Assembly: GCA_049999765.1 (NCBI GenBank) | Contig: JBNGIQ010009335.1 | Span: forward strand, 103,743 to 155,814 | DNA from: Phaeoceros laevis | Lineage: Eukaryota > Anthocerotophyta > Anthocerotopsida > Notothyladales | Direction: 5' to 3' | DNA length: 52,072 bases | In this document: piece by piece, positions 1-10,896 of the stretch | Layout: each line of letters opens with the position of its first letter | How positions within the stretch are numbered: position 1 is the stretch's first letter | The notes under the pieces: model-generated | Database searches by the model: none | The model's input: the letters and a program-made list of their open reading frames with translations, nothing else | Told to the model about the DNA's origin: nothing | Position numbers and translations under genes: made by a program

Positions 1-2
1 AC

Positions 3-768
3 CCCACATTGTGGTGGGACTGCAGGACGAACAAGAAGAGTGCGCGCCCTCCCGACTTCAGGCACAAGGAGTCCAAGGAGCCCCTGTGGCTGAACAACTT
101 CTACAAGCCTGACTGGGTGGATGCGGAGCTGGCTGCCTTGGACAAGCAGGTTGGACGGTCTGCTCAGCCTACATCCAACCCCTTGTTGCATCATAATGCT
201 GCTGCTCCGACGGTGCCAGAGTGCCAAGGGTACGGAACGGCTCAGGCTGTCATCGAACAAGTTTGTGAGAATGGGCAACTAAGTCCAGCAGTGGACGCTT
301 TGACCGTCTTGGCGGAGAAACAATCTCGTGTGTCCTCCTCTCTGCTGTACAGAGTCATTCGGATATGCGGGGCTGAAAAAAATCTGGTGTTGGGGCGACG
401 ACTTGGTGATTTCACTGTCAAGCTTGGGTACGGATCCAACGCATTTTTGGGAAACCATCTCTTGCGCATGTATGCATGTGGAGGTAGGCTACAGGAGGCC
501 ATGGAGGTGTTCAACAGGGTAGGGAAACCGAATGTCTTCATGTGGTTTTCCATAATCTCTGCACATGCTAAGCACGTAAAACCAAAGGAGGCCATACGGC
601 TCTACCGGGAGATGCGTAGGTCAGGGGTGCAGGCGAATGATTATGTCTTTGCAGCTGCCCTTCAAGCTTATGCATTTGCCGCCAACTTGGAATCTGGCAG
701 AAAAGTGCACTCTGATGTGTTGCACAGTGGCTATTCTACTAACTTGTATATGCTCAAATATGCTTTGA
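3..768 (+). pseudogene. OSB-type PDF motif joined in frame to PPR repeats (5' end outside window)
   Basis: One open frame runs in from the left edge. Its first ~45 residues hold 'LWWDCRTNKK', 'PPDFRHKE' and 'EPLWLNNFYKPDWVDAELAA'. This matches the PDF motif (named for Pro-Asp-Phe) at the C-terminus of plant organellar single-stranded DNA-binding (OSB) proteins. After a low-complexity linker, nt ~330-758 encode pentatricopeptide repeats: 'NHLLRMYACGGRLQEAMEVF', 'NVFMWFSIISAHAKH' and 'EAIRLYREMRRSGVQANDY'. PPR proteins bind organellar RNA. The repeat after 'NLYMLK' (~nt 758) breaks into unrelated sequence where 'NALVDMYAKCG' would be expected, and PPR sequence resumes near nt 1638, so the PPR gene looks disrupted. 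The first in-window residue is inside an exon, so the true start is not visible. I am fairly sure of both domains; whether one transcript carries both is inferred from the shared frame. Confidence 0.6.
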
Positions 769-769
769 A

Positions 770-1383
770 GTCAGAACCCAGTAGTCATCTTAATCTGTCT
801 GCCGAGGATGCAGAGGACTTAGGGCTTCAAGGCTACACTCAAGAAACTCTCAAATTTATCTCGTCAAGTATATTGTCAAAACCTATATCTCCCACTGAAG
901 CTGCTCTCCACAATCTAGGTATACCGATCATCAATCGTAGCGCTTCTGTAGTTGCAATTGATTCAAGTCCACCTACGACTAGAACTTACTTCTTCAGGGA
1001 GTACTGCACCACCAGTATACATCCCATTACTCATTACACTCACCCCTTGAGCCCTATGCTCGTCTGCTCCACAGGTACATGTTTGCATGATTTTGCAAAC
1101 TAAATATGTTGTTTCCAAACCTTGAGTGATGTTGTGCAGTTACACATCACAGTTTGCAAGTCTGGAACACTCCTGGGTCTCATTGTTTAGTTTCTTAGGG
1201 GCCACATTTGCATATGAATGGTTGTTGGATAGATATTATGCTACTGCAACACCAGAGGCCACACAAGAGATGTTGACAGGACTGTTACAGGCACCTTCTT
1301 CCTGGGTACCAGATGCTCCGGATGCAGCTGTGCAGCTGGTTGCCCTTCTACGAGCTGCAGAACCCACTAGCTCCACTTTTCAG
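770..1383 (+). CDS. unidentified spliced ORF inside the PPR body (two exons, in phase)
   Basis: The frame continues from the PPR part into about 100 codons with no PPR character ('YTQETLKFISSSILSKPISP', then 'AALHNLGIPIINRSAS'), up to an ACAG/gtacat donor at 1074. An acceptor at 1198 (cttag/GGG) opens a second exon, 1199-1383, in matching phase. It encodes 'ATFAYEWLLDRYYATATPEA' and 'WVPDAPDAAVQLVALLRAAE' and ends at CAG/gttgcc. A possible third piece lies near 1575-1680 (alanine/glutamine-rich, 'GALMLQILSQPALTSRQGAA'). The amphipathic, Leu/Ala-rich character would suit a helical-repeat scaffold protein, but I do not recognise the family. It may be a captured host exon set, or real exons of a gene that absorbed the PPR start. 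Exon edges are inferred from splice signals and phase only. Confidence 0.35.
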
Positions 1384-1637
1384 GTTGCCCTTGATTTCTT
1401 TTGCTAGAACCTTGTTGATTGTTCTGCTGCTCTACAGTCGACACTACGTACTGCTCACTGAAAACGATATCCAGGTTTTGTATCATCTTACAGTGGAGTT
1501 TGCTCTGGCAACTACCTCAAGACTGGCTACACTTACATTTTCTTCATTGTATTGGAACATTAATGCAATCAGGAACTGCTGCAGAGGCTGCTGGTGCACT
1601 GATGCTGCAGATCCTTTCTCAACCTGCGCTGACAAGC

Positions 1638-2215
1638 AGACAAGGCGCTGCAGCTCTACAGGCAAATGCACCAGCAAGGCACAAGTCCTAATGATATAAC
1701 AACTGTGTCCATCTTGCCAGCATGCGCAAATGCAGGAAGCTTAGCCTTTCTTAGGCAGAATCATCACAGCCTTGCCAGCTCTTGAAACAACTTGAGCTCT
1801 ATCCTGGCAAACACCCTCATTAGTGCTTACGGGAGATGTGCTAGCATCCTGGACGCTCAGACTGTGTTTGACTCGGTGACCCATCCCAGATGTGGTTTCA
1901 TGAAATCCTTTAATTGCTGGTTATGCCCGACAGGGAGATACTGCCGCAAGCCTGCAATGCCATGAGCAAATGCGGCAGGAGGGAGTGAGACCAAACCGTG
2001 TCACATTTCTCTCACTTCTTTCTGCTTGCAGTCATGCTGGCCTTGTGGACAAAGGTTTGGTTTACTTCAAGTCCATGAGCAGGGATTACGGCCTGGCCCC
2101 AGAGATTGAGCGTTAGGTGAGTATGCTAGACCTTTTGGGCCGGGCAGGATGCTTCACAAGAGTAGACGACTTGATGTCCAGGATGCTAATGCAGCCTAAC
2201 CAATCCAAACCACAC
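1638..2215 (+). pseudogene. PPR gene tail, frameshifted and with a stop
   Basis: PPR sequence resumes with 'DKALQLYRQMHQQGTSPNDI' and 'VSILPACANAGSLAF', then 'ANTLISAYGRCASILDAQTVF'-type sequence. Later comes 'QMRQEGVRPNRVTFLSLLSA' followed by 'CSHAGLVDKGLVYFKSMSRD', the end of a PLS-class array where E motifs normally begin. Reading it needs at least two frame changes (near 1780 and 1890-1960). A TAG at about 2114 falls inside the 'APEIER*VSMLDLLGRAG' segment. With the 5' part at 330-758 this looks like one PPR gene split by about 870 bp of other sequence and then decayed. Confidence 0.65.
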
Positions 2216-2293
2216 AAGCTGGTGAGTAGCGTTTATGAACCACATCCTGACAGATTGCAATGAGCTAATCAAAAACTTGGGCCCCACCCGCGT

Positions 2294-2451
2294 GATGTGG
2301 CCTCCTGCAAGGCCAGGGGAGGGGCCGCGCTTCCCCTCCCCGCTCTGCTGACGTGGCCTCCTGCAAGGCCAGGGGAGAGGCCGCGCTTCCCCTCCCCGCC
2401 CTGCTGACGTGGCCTCCTGCAAGGCCAAGGGAGGGGAAGCGCTTCCCCTCC
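2294..2451. repeat. 56-bp GC-rich tandem repeat, about 2.8 copies
   Basis: Units start at 2294, 2350 and 2406, exactly 56 bp apart. Each opens with ga(c/t)gtggcctcctgcaagg and carries a GC-rich palindromic block of the aggggaagcgcttcccct type. The block is best preserved in the third unit. The same opening and palindrome recur in the array at 4865. Confidence 0.85.
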
Positions 2452-2463
2452 TGTCACTCAGCC

Positions 2464-3758
2464 TGTGCATTTCCAGGCACGCCCTGTGGGATTGGTAGGC
2501 TGATTTTTGGCTCTGAGCGCCCCACACGATGAAGGGAGCTTGGATACAGGGTGAATGTGTGGTCTGTGGTCCTCAATTGGAACAGAGGGTTCATTGCATG
2601 TTTCTGGATATTATGCTACTTCAGTGCTTGCCGCTAACATTGCTTGCAGGATTTACTAACAGATCCTTTGACTGCGTGAATGAAGATTTGTAGGCGGGTG
2701 AGGTTGGATGGTTAGATTTTTTCTTTCATTGCCTGGGCGATAGTGGGGGATGCACAGCCCCAAACGAACAAACGAACTTGCTAACAAACCATTCTATGGA
2801 TTTCTGCAGTCACAAAATCGGGATAGGCAATGGCAAGTTTTTTTCACTGTGTCCACACGAAACGCCTCGTTCGGTCATCAGGTGTGTATCTCAACTCGGC
2901 GGCAAGGTGGGGTGCATACTCTCCCTTTTTTTCATGTCTCCCAGCTTTGGTATGCATCTTAGCTGTCAGGATGGACTCCATCCCCATCACATAGATGAGG
3001 GAGTCCGCTCCCATCCGATCCAACTGATTCCATGCTCGTAACCTCACTCTCATTGACCTCATCTCCTTTGCCTCTTCCTACATGTGTGGGTGAATGTTCA
3101 ACATGGAATCATATGCTGCGTCTGCGTCTGCGGCTTTTCAGTGTCTGACCACTTGACATTGACTGGGCATCCAGCATTTGCTCAAAACAGTGCTGGCATT
3201 GGTAGTTGCAGGTGGGACTCACCACACAAGCTGGTGCGAGAGGCACAAATTCCATTGTTTTGTGAATGTCGTGGGACTGGCTTTTCAGGGTCTGCACACA
3301 GATCAATCCAAGTTGAGATATGGGTGAGCTCGAGAACTCAGTATCCTGCACAAAGTATGAGAAGTTGGGAAGGAAGACTGTGTTTTTTTTCTTCACTGCC
3401 TACTTACCTGAATATGCTTCTGGCTTGATATCATTGAATTTTGTGTGAAATGAATGCTTGATCACATCAACCAGAACCTCACAAAATATTATCTTTGCTG
3501 CATTCTGAAGATCACGTAAACACAATAGTCAGGCAAAAGTTGGTGCATCCAATATCAGTGACTGCAATCCTGTCAGAGTGAAGACAGATAAACGATCACG
3601 GCTACCAGACTGGAAAGTAATGGCAAAGTACCATAAAGCAAAGAATCATTACCACAAAGAAACTGAAGACCCATGGGCCATCAGCACCCAAGACATTCTG
3701 GGCTACCACAAAGGACAGCTGAGTCACAATATGAAAACGCTCCACCGTATCTGCACAG
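2464..3758. other. no gene recognised
   Basis: This stretch holds only short, composition-driven open frames on both strands, with no domain I recognise, no LTR or tRNA-like motif and no clear repeat. It separates the decayed PPR tail from the antisense PPR fragment. Confidence 0.5.
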
Positions 3759-4637
3759 CTATGAGAGTCCCCTGAGTCCCACCACTACATCATCCAGCAG
3801 ACCTCTTTTGACAATCTTTGAGTGCAGCTCCCTCCCCTTCTGCAAGGCACCAGTGCTTGCACACGCCTTCAGAAGGCAAGCAAAGCAAAAATGGTCACCC
3901 AAAATGAGGCCCGCCTCCTCCATTTGTCCGTACACAACAAGCGCCTCTTGGCCGAGTCCTGGCTGTGCATACCCAACAATAAGGGCATTCCATGTCACCG
4001 CATCCTTTGTGTCCATGCCGTCAAAAACCTGGCGTGCATCTTCCAGCTCACCACATTTTGCATACATGTCCACCAGGCAGTTGCCCACCACCACGTTATC
4101 CAACAGTCCTCATTTTACAATCTGTGAGTGAAGCTGCCTGCCCTTCTGCAAGGCACCAGTGCTTGCGCACGCCTTCAGAAGGCAAGCAAAAGTAACATCG
4201 TTAGCAAAACTGAGGTTCGTCTCCTGTACTTGTGCATACAAAACAAGCGCCTCTTGCCCGAGTCCTTGCTGTGCATACCCAGCGATTACCACTGTCGATG
4301 TCACCACCTCCTTTGTGGCCATGCTGTCAAAAACCTGGCGTGCACCTTCCAGCCCACCACATTTTGCATACATGTCCACCAGGCAGTTGCCCACCACTGC
4401 ATCATCCAGCAGACCTCTTTTGACAACGTTCGACTGCAGCTCCCTGCCCTTCTGCAATGCACCAGTGCTTGCACACGCCTTCAGAAGGCAAATAAAAGTG
4501 ACATGGTCACCCAGAATGAGGCCCGCCTCCTCCATTTGTCCATATACAACAATCGCCTCTTGGCCGAGTCCTGGCTGTGCATACCCAGCGATCAATGCTG
4601 TCCATGTCACCACATCCTTTGTGGCCATGCTGTCATG
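3759..4637 (-). pseudogene. PLS-class PPR fragment, antisense, one nonsense codon
   Basis: A single minus-strand frame from 4637 down to 3759 encodes three nearly identical modules of about 102 codons. The block 'CLLKACASTGALQKGR' recurs at 305-306 bp spacing (plus-strand anchors near 3841, 4147 and 4452). Other motifs are 'GNCLVDMYAKCGGLEGARQV', 'KDVVTWTALIAGYAQPGLGQ' and 'EALVVYGQMEEAGLILGDH', typical of RNA-binding PPR proteins. The frame is broken only by a TGA at 4110-4112, where the sister modules have an Arg codon (CGA) in 'KRGLLDD'; this is a single C-to-T change. Both ends stop abruptly, at 'DSMATKD' upstream and 'DDVVVG' downstream, with no start methionine, targeting peptide or E/DYW domain. 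It is therefore a gene fragment rather than a whole PPR gene. Confidence 0.8.
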
Positions 4638-4864
4638 ATGGTGTGGTTGCCCCTTTCTCCAGCAGCACAAATTACAGGATACGATAACGGGGGCAAGGAG
4701 GTAACCTCGGAAAGAATCCGCACCCTTTGCTGTTTCACCCTTCCTGACAACCCCACCCAGCTGCCACGGGATTCTGCCACTTGCTTGGGTTCTGGCACCA
4801 CCGAAACGACTCCCGACGGAGAGCAGCTTAAGTGCCCTACAGCTTCCCAGCTCTGCCGTGGCCT

Positions 4865-4986
4865 ACGTGGCCTCATGGGCTTGCAGCGCAGGGGAAGCTC
4901 TTCCCCTGCGCCGCAAGCCTTTCTGACGTGGCCTCATGGGCTTGGAGCGCAGGGGAAGCGCTTCCCCTGCGCTACAAGCTCCCTCC
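4865..4986. repeat. two 61-bp units, each with a long GC-rich palindrome
   Basis: Units start at 4865 and 4926 with acgtggcctcatgggctt. The second unit contains a perfect 28-bp palindrome at 4946-4973, centred on gaagcgcttc. It extends to a 38-bp hairpin (4941-4978) with one mismatched pair. The first unit has the equivalent hairpin at 4880-4917 with one mismatched arm pair plus an imperfect centre. The sequence is related to the array at 2294-2451. Confidence 0.85.
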
Positions 4987-4990
4987 CGTC

Positions 4991-5798
4991 ACCGGAACCG
5001 CCTGCCCGAAACATCCGATTCTGTCCCTCTTGCCATTGGGCTCCTTTTTACGCGGCCCGCCTATTAATGTCGTGAGACATAGCAATTTGTCGGCTCTATG
5101 ACACCACCCTCAAGGCGGTCATTTTGGTATAACTTTTGTTACATTTAGTTATGAGGAACATAGTTGAAACGTGGAGGAAACTCACATAACGGCGAGCGGG
5201 ATGCCCAATGGGGCTAGTTGGTCCTTTAGGGGTTAATAGATAGCATTATGCACGTCATTAGCATGCCAAATACGTACTTAGTTTGTACTTGATTCTGGAG
5301 TCTTTGCGATTGGCAGGAAGGAGAAGAGCACGTAAGTTCGGGCAGCGATTAAGTCAGGCCTCGTGTGAAATAATTTTCCGGGCAGGGCATCGGGCAGGTG
5401 GTAGGGGCCTCTCCGGCTGCCCGATCATGTCTCGCCGGCGCTCCTCGGAAATGAGGGTTACGTTTGTTAACAGCGTGCGGCTTCGCAGCCGGTCAACATA
5501 TACTTAGTTGCTCCTTATCGTGTGCCTGCCTGTTATCGGCATTGGTTTGTGACTCGTGCTGCGTCGGCCTCAGATCTCTACATCAGATTCCATCAGGTTA
5601 ATGGCAAGGTAGATAAGTGGTGTTCTGCGCTTTCCCGTGAGGCAGCGTGTAACATCACATAGTGACCGTTATGTCTGTATTCCTCGCTCCCGTCTTAGGG
5701 TGACCGTTTCTCGAACCTCATGGTAGCGGTATTGTGAGTTCATCATGGCGTGAAACTCACTTTATATGCAATCCGGTCTCGTGGTCCAGCTGGAGAAG
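4991..5798. promoter_or_regulatory. upstream region of the PIF gene
   Basis: There is no convincing coding sequence here. It lies directly upstream of the predicted PIF start codon and should hold its promoter and 5' leader. I see no unambiguous TATA box or canonical CACGTG G-box, so no element is assigned. Confidence 0.35.
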
Positions 5799-8700
5799 AT
5801 GGGTGATTGTGTTCCTGACTGGGAAGAGATGTGTGGAGCGACAGAGATCGGGATTACACTCGACAGCCTCGAACACTTGCTGAAGGAAAAGTGGGAGAAT
5901 GTTGAGCTGAGCAGCGACATAGCGAACTTGCAATCCATGTAAGCTGAAGCCTTACCCAAAATTTTCAATAATTGTAGATTTGTAGCAGTGTGGTATTCTT
6001 CATCCGGAATGGCACACCAAAGCATTGGTAGCTCCATTTCGTTAGGGAATGCAGTGAGGGCACGAGGACCATCATTACAGTGTCGGAAGTGGAAAGGTGA
6101 AGCCCAAATCTTCACCCATCCGTTTGTGAAGCCCAAATTACAACACTTTGCCGATAGCACTTTGGCAATAGTAGGAGAGGCTCGGTGACAGGTCATTTGA
6201 GTTTGAGTAGGCCACAAATGTCAAACATTAGTCTATGTCGTCCATCCAGTTACAACCTAAAGTGCAAGTATAAGAACAGGGATAAGAGTTACATGATAGG
6301 ACATATTATAAGCTGCTAAGAGCGGCAAGACTGTTTGATCAACCTAAGTTAACTGTGAATGATGCTTCCTGGGATGAATGGAGCTGTACAAACTAGGGTC
6401 GTGGTTGGGGACATGATGAGAGAGTGCTGCTGGGAAGAAGCTGGTAATTTGCTGTGCTTTCTTCAAGGGCTCAAGATGCTGGTTTCTGATTTTTAGCAGG
6501 CTTGTTTCCAGCTCTGGCCATGTCAGCAATCAGAGCCCTTTGGGCGATCTTGCAAATACAGGTGTTAGGGCTATGAATCTGGAGCCCACAAGTGAGTCCA
6601 CCAGTGCCTGCATGTGGAGGACTGAAAATTCAGCTACTGTGACGCTTTCAGAGCCTCCCATCCTAGTGTTTACCACAGGTGTCAAGAAGAGTGGTGATGG
6701 CAGCTGCAGTATCCAAACATCGCAGACTGATGAAATGGTGTCTTGGCTCCAGTACCCTCTTGAGAATTTTTTGGAGAAAGAGTATTGTGGTATACCTAGA
6801 AAGCATCCAGGTTGTGGCGGTCTTCCTCCCAAGGATGGTGCTTCTGGACGCATTAGTTTTGACTTCCCGCAGAATGGGACAGGATTTCCCCGGACCAAGC
6901 AGATGGCAGAACTGAAGGGTGCAGATGTAGATGCTGGACTTGAACCAGAGGCTGGATTTGAAGGTGAAAAGGGAGTGTTACCACGAGTCAGGTGTGTGCA
7001 GCCCATTGTACCAAAGGGTGTTGGCCTTGGATGTACGGGCAATGTTTTGGCTCTGGGAGTGGATCCTACCCGGAAACCAAACCCCTGTGCCACAGGGATG
7101 TCATCGACTCCTGTGATTGACACTTCTTCAGGACCCCCCAGTATGTTAAATTTCCCACATTTCTCAAGACCGGCTGCTGTGGTAAAAGCAAACTTGCACA
7201 GTTTAGGTGCAACAGGCCAATCACGTCTGAGACAAAGCATAGTTAGGACAACAAACGCATTCCCACATCCTTTGGTGGCTCTGTCAAGTCGGTCCGGGAA
7301 CATTGGCTTAGGTTTTTCTCCAGAGCAAGCATTTTGTGGAGAAGGTCCGTCATGTCTGCAGGGCACTACAACAGAGCCCAATTCGCATCTGCGACTGTGT
7401 GGTGATAGGATGGACGTAGAGTCCACGGGCTGTGTGTGTGATGTAGCAGGAAACCGTGCCACAAAATCTTGCTCTATGTGTCCAACTTTGAGATGTACTT
7501 CATATCAGGAGCAGCTGCCAAGTAAAAGCTATGAAACTTCAGAAGCGACCTTCAGCTCTGGGGGATCAGGTGTCAGCATTGTTCAAGGGGCCAAGCCAGG
7601 TACAAACAGCATGAAACGGAAGCTAACAAGTGAAGATGCGGAGTGTCCTGGTGAAGTGAGTCCCAGAGATTTGTAATCTTCACATGAGCATATTTGTTGA
7701 ATTTAAAATCATGCCTTAAGGTTTGAGGCACAACTGAGAAGTAGAGGTGCAGTCTTCAAGTATTGCTGCTGTCCTGGCAGGATGCAGAAGACGAGTCGGT
7801 GGATGTTAAGAAATCTTCATCGGGGCGAAGCAATGTCACAAAGAGAAGTAGGGCTGCCGAGGTCCACAATCTCTCTGAGCGGGTAAGATGGTGACACGTG
7901 TGGTATTTATCTCTCAAAGTTCACTACTGGTGTTATTCTCTCTAATATTGTGCATTGTTGTGGAATCCATTCCAGCGAAGGCGGGATCGTATCAATGAAA
8001 AAATGAGAGCTTTGCAAGATCTAATACCCTACTCTAACAAGGTCTTTAATGCAGCATTTGCGAATGTATGCCTGAGAGCGCATATAGCTACAAGTGAACA
8101 GTGACTTTTGTCATACTTTGTACGCAGACTGACAAAGCTTCCATGCTTGACGAGGCAATCGAATATCTTAAGATGCTACAACTGCAACTAAAGGTCAGGT
8201 TCTTACTGATATGACACAGGCTCATGCCTAATGGATTATAAAGAGTAGGTCTGATAGTGTTTTAGGAGCGAGTTTCTTCCAGCCACTAAAGCTCCTAATG
8301 GCCCTGTTTTCTCGCTAGATGATGTCTATGAGAAGTGGAATAACTCTACCTGCAATGCTACTCCCACCTGGGTCTCCGCCATCCAGGACTCATCTAGCTG
8401 CTCTTGACCAAGGGGGTAGCATGGAGAGTGTCAAGCATGCAAGCTTTCGATGTGGTCTTGGACAAACTGCGCCTGGGCAAAGGCTGGTTCCCACACTTTG
8501 TGGGCCATCCAATGTCCTCCCTGGAAGCACTGCCGACAGTCAACTGCATATTATACCACTCGGAGTGGATGCCTTGAATGTTTATCATACCTCGAATGCT
8601 CGTTCAGATGTGCAGGTACTTAAATGCCTTGTCATATTATATCCATTAGTCTTTCAGATCTTGTACAGCTTCCATGCATGTGCGTATTGGATTTCGACAT

Positions 8701-8845
8701 GCTTTCATCTGATCTGAAGGTTCAAGAGCTCAGGCTTTTTCAAGGTGAATCATGTGATGTTTACCTTGTACAGGCTGGGGAAAGATTTAATGCTTATGTG
8801 CGACTGCAGGAGCAGTCCCTGGATCAGATCCAGTACCAGCAATAA
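5799..8845 (+). CDS. PIF: PIF-family bHLH transcription factor, 7 exons, 632 codons
   Basis: Predicted exons are 5799-5938, 6500-7655, 7781-7882, 7976-8041, 8128-8193, 8319-8615 and 8774-8845. Every junction is GT-AG and keeps the frame. The first exon opens with 'MGDCVPDWEEM', like the (F/C)VPDW start of PIF proteins. Exon 2 carries 'TDEMVSWLQYPLEN' (residues ~123-136) and 'FPHFSRPAAVVKANL' (~265-279), both PIF hallmarks. Exons 3-5 encode the bHLH: 'SRAAEVHNLSERRRRDRINE', with H461, E465 and R469 as the G-box-reading triad, followed by 'KASMLDEAIEYLKMLQLQLK' and 'MMSMRSG' at the start of exon 6. PIFs are nuclear factors that bind G-boxes and are destabilised by light-activated phytochrome. 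The active-phyB-binding motif (consensus ELxxxxGQ) is at best degenerate: 'MLVSSSGH' spans the exon 1/2 junction. Exon 1 is the least certain, but its frame and gtaagc donor agree with exon 2. Confidence 0.88.
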
Positions 8846-10488
8846 CACGAGCTCATTCACGCAGATCTCGAGTCGAGCTATTCGCCATTATGGTGGCACT
8901 TCTTAACACTGTAAGAGTAGTCTCTCAAGTTGATAGCTTCACCTCGGCTGCTGTTTATAGTAGAGTGGAAGCAATAATTAGTGCAATCAAGGGAGGATCC
9001 TGCTGCTGGGAAAAGAACCTCATTTAGAACAACTCAAGTCTCTACAGAATGCACGTCAGTTTGCGTGGAGTATCGGATCTTGGCAAGCTAGCTTTCCCAA
9101 ATGCTCCAAGGTGCTGGTCCTAGTGTCTTTTGTGTGTGTAGAGCCGTGGCTAGTAGTAAGAACACTGCTATATTTCATATATTTATTAGCACAATTTGGT
9201 GCAACCAAATGTGCATAGTGTCACTGAATAGACGAATTCAATCAGTTATATGTCACATACAAACTAGCTAGCCTCACGTAACCAGGAAGGGGTATTGAGG
9301 TATTTCCCCTCACCGGGCTGGTTCCTACACGACCTTCAGGCCAGGGAAGTGATTGTCCTGATGCAGCCCTCTAAGTCCTCAGCCCTAATCTAGCTAAGTG
9401 ACGATGTGAATGTGGCTGAGCAAGCACTTGAGTGGCTAGCAAGAGAGGGATAGAGAAGGTGGTAAAAAGCACAAATGATGGAAAGAGTAGGTTGTCAGCA
9501 ATCACTTCGCATCAATTGAAATCGCGGATATGAAGCAATCTGTACGGCCAGGCAGCATAGCAGCAGGGTCTCCCAAGGCCACAATACACAAGCTATTGGG
9601 CTTTACCAAATGCAAAATCAAAGCACTCGAGTACTCCTAACCCCCATAAGCACCACCAAGTGCTTAAGAGCTCCCCCGATACGCCCTCGTGATCAGCACA
9701 CTTAAGCGCAAGGACGGAAATTCCAAGGAGAAAGATGGCCAACGCCTTAGAACAACCGTACTCGGCACATACAATGACGGGCTATAATTAAGCCTCCGAT
9801 CCGCCAAGCTCCCTAGCCCTCTCGTCATTTGCGGGGCCAAGGGAGAAAGACCTTCTACCATTGGCTACGTACAGCTAAGGCCTATCCGACAGGTTTGCTG
9901 TTGGATGGGGCTCATCAAATTTTCCAGAACAATGCATCAAAGAACGCTTAGTCAAATTTTGATTTGACGGTATCTCACTAAGTGGACATAGAAATTTTTC
10001 TTGTGCTAGTTAACTAGCTCAGTTTTTCTTTTGCCACTTTCAGCTCACTTAACGTCGGTTCTTGAGGTTTCTAGAGTGGATGTAAGGATGTGATAAATTT
10101 CAGCAAAGACACCAAGTAGGCTAGAGAAGGTGCCAGATTCTAGTGAAGGATGTGTACGCAAACTGGTGCAATGTGTCCAAAAATCTCTTGTATGTTGTGC
10201 GTAAAAGGTGCGTTGAAAATAAGAGATTTCATTTTGAGGCAACAATTTCATGCTTACAAGTTTAAAAGTGGGTGCGAAGGAGTCAAAATCAATGTGGATG
10301 CTTGCATGGGAGTTTGGAGAACAATACGAAAGCAGTGTGGCCCTCAAGCAAATCCATTGCAGCTGTGAAGTACCGTGATCTGACTCAGAAGCTGGCAACT
10401 CTGAAAGCTTCTTGTGCTGACCTGGTTTCTCCGCCACCGAAAGCTCCCACAGGCTCTTCTGAGTGCAATATTCTGACCTCCATCCTTC
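8846..10488. other. PIF 3' flank; no gene recognised
   Basis: The first few hundred bases are the likely 3' UTR of the PIF gene. The remainder has short open frames in both orientations without recognisable domains. No tRNA, repeat array or LTR boundary stands out. Confidence 0.4.
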
Positions 10489-10770
10489 TCCAGGAAAGTT
10501 GGTGTCATAGTTGACACTGGGGCTTCCCATAGTATATTTTCATTTCGCACTATTCGCAAATTGAAACTGAAGGGGCTGGTACGTCCGTCAAAAAAAGCTT
10601 TTATCACAATAGGGGGTGAATTTCCAGTAGGCAAAATTGAAGGCCTTCCAGTCGTGATTGGGGGTCAAGAAGTTCGAGTTGATTGTATGGTAGTTGCTAA
10701 AGCATGTTTTTCTATGCTATTTGGTTTGGATGTCATGAAACCAATGGGCGCCCTTCACCTTAGCACTTAG
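10489..10770 (+). pseudogene. retropepsin-like aspartic protease remnant
   Basis: The segment reads 'VGVIVDTGASHSIFSF', containing the D-T/S-G-A catalytic motif of retroviral-type proteases. It continues through 'AFITIGGEFPVGKIEGLPVV' and 'CMVVAKACFSMLFGLDVM', the 'hLGhDhh' flap and C-terminal region seen in Ty3/gypsy proteases and retropepsin-like host proteins. The frame stops at 10770. No zinc knuckle or reverse transcriptase adjoins it, and the Copia D LTR begins about 125 bp downstream. It is probably the stub of an older Ty3-type element. Confidence 0.55.
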
Positions 10771-10896
10771 ACCTAGGTCCCTTCTGCTCTGAATGATACT
10801 CAACAGTTTCGCAGATGTAGAAGCAACATCAAAGTGAGGGTGCGAGTCCTCCCCATCAGCAGACAGAACATTTTCTAGCATGGCATTAGAAATGAG

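Noticed and set aside
5762-6217. 151-codon minus-strand frame over the PIF first exon and first intron
   Set aside because: It has no recognisable domain, and its 5799-5938 part is explained by the plus-strand exon with a strong donor and matching phase.
6530-7462. 310-codon minus-strand frame
   Set aside because: It is the antisense shadow of PIF exon 2, which has clear family motifs on the plus strand.
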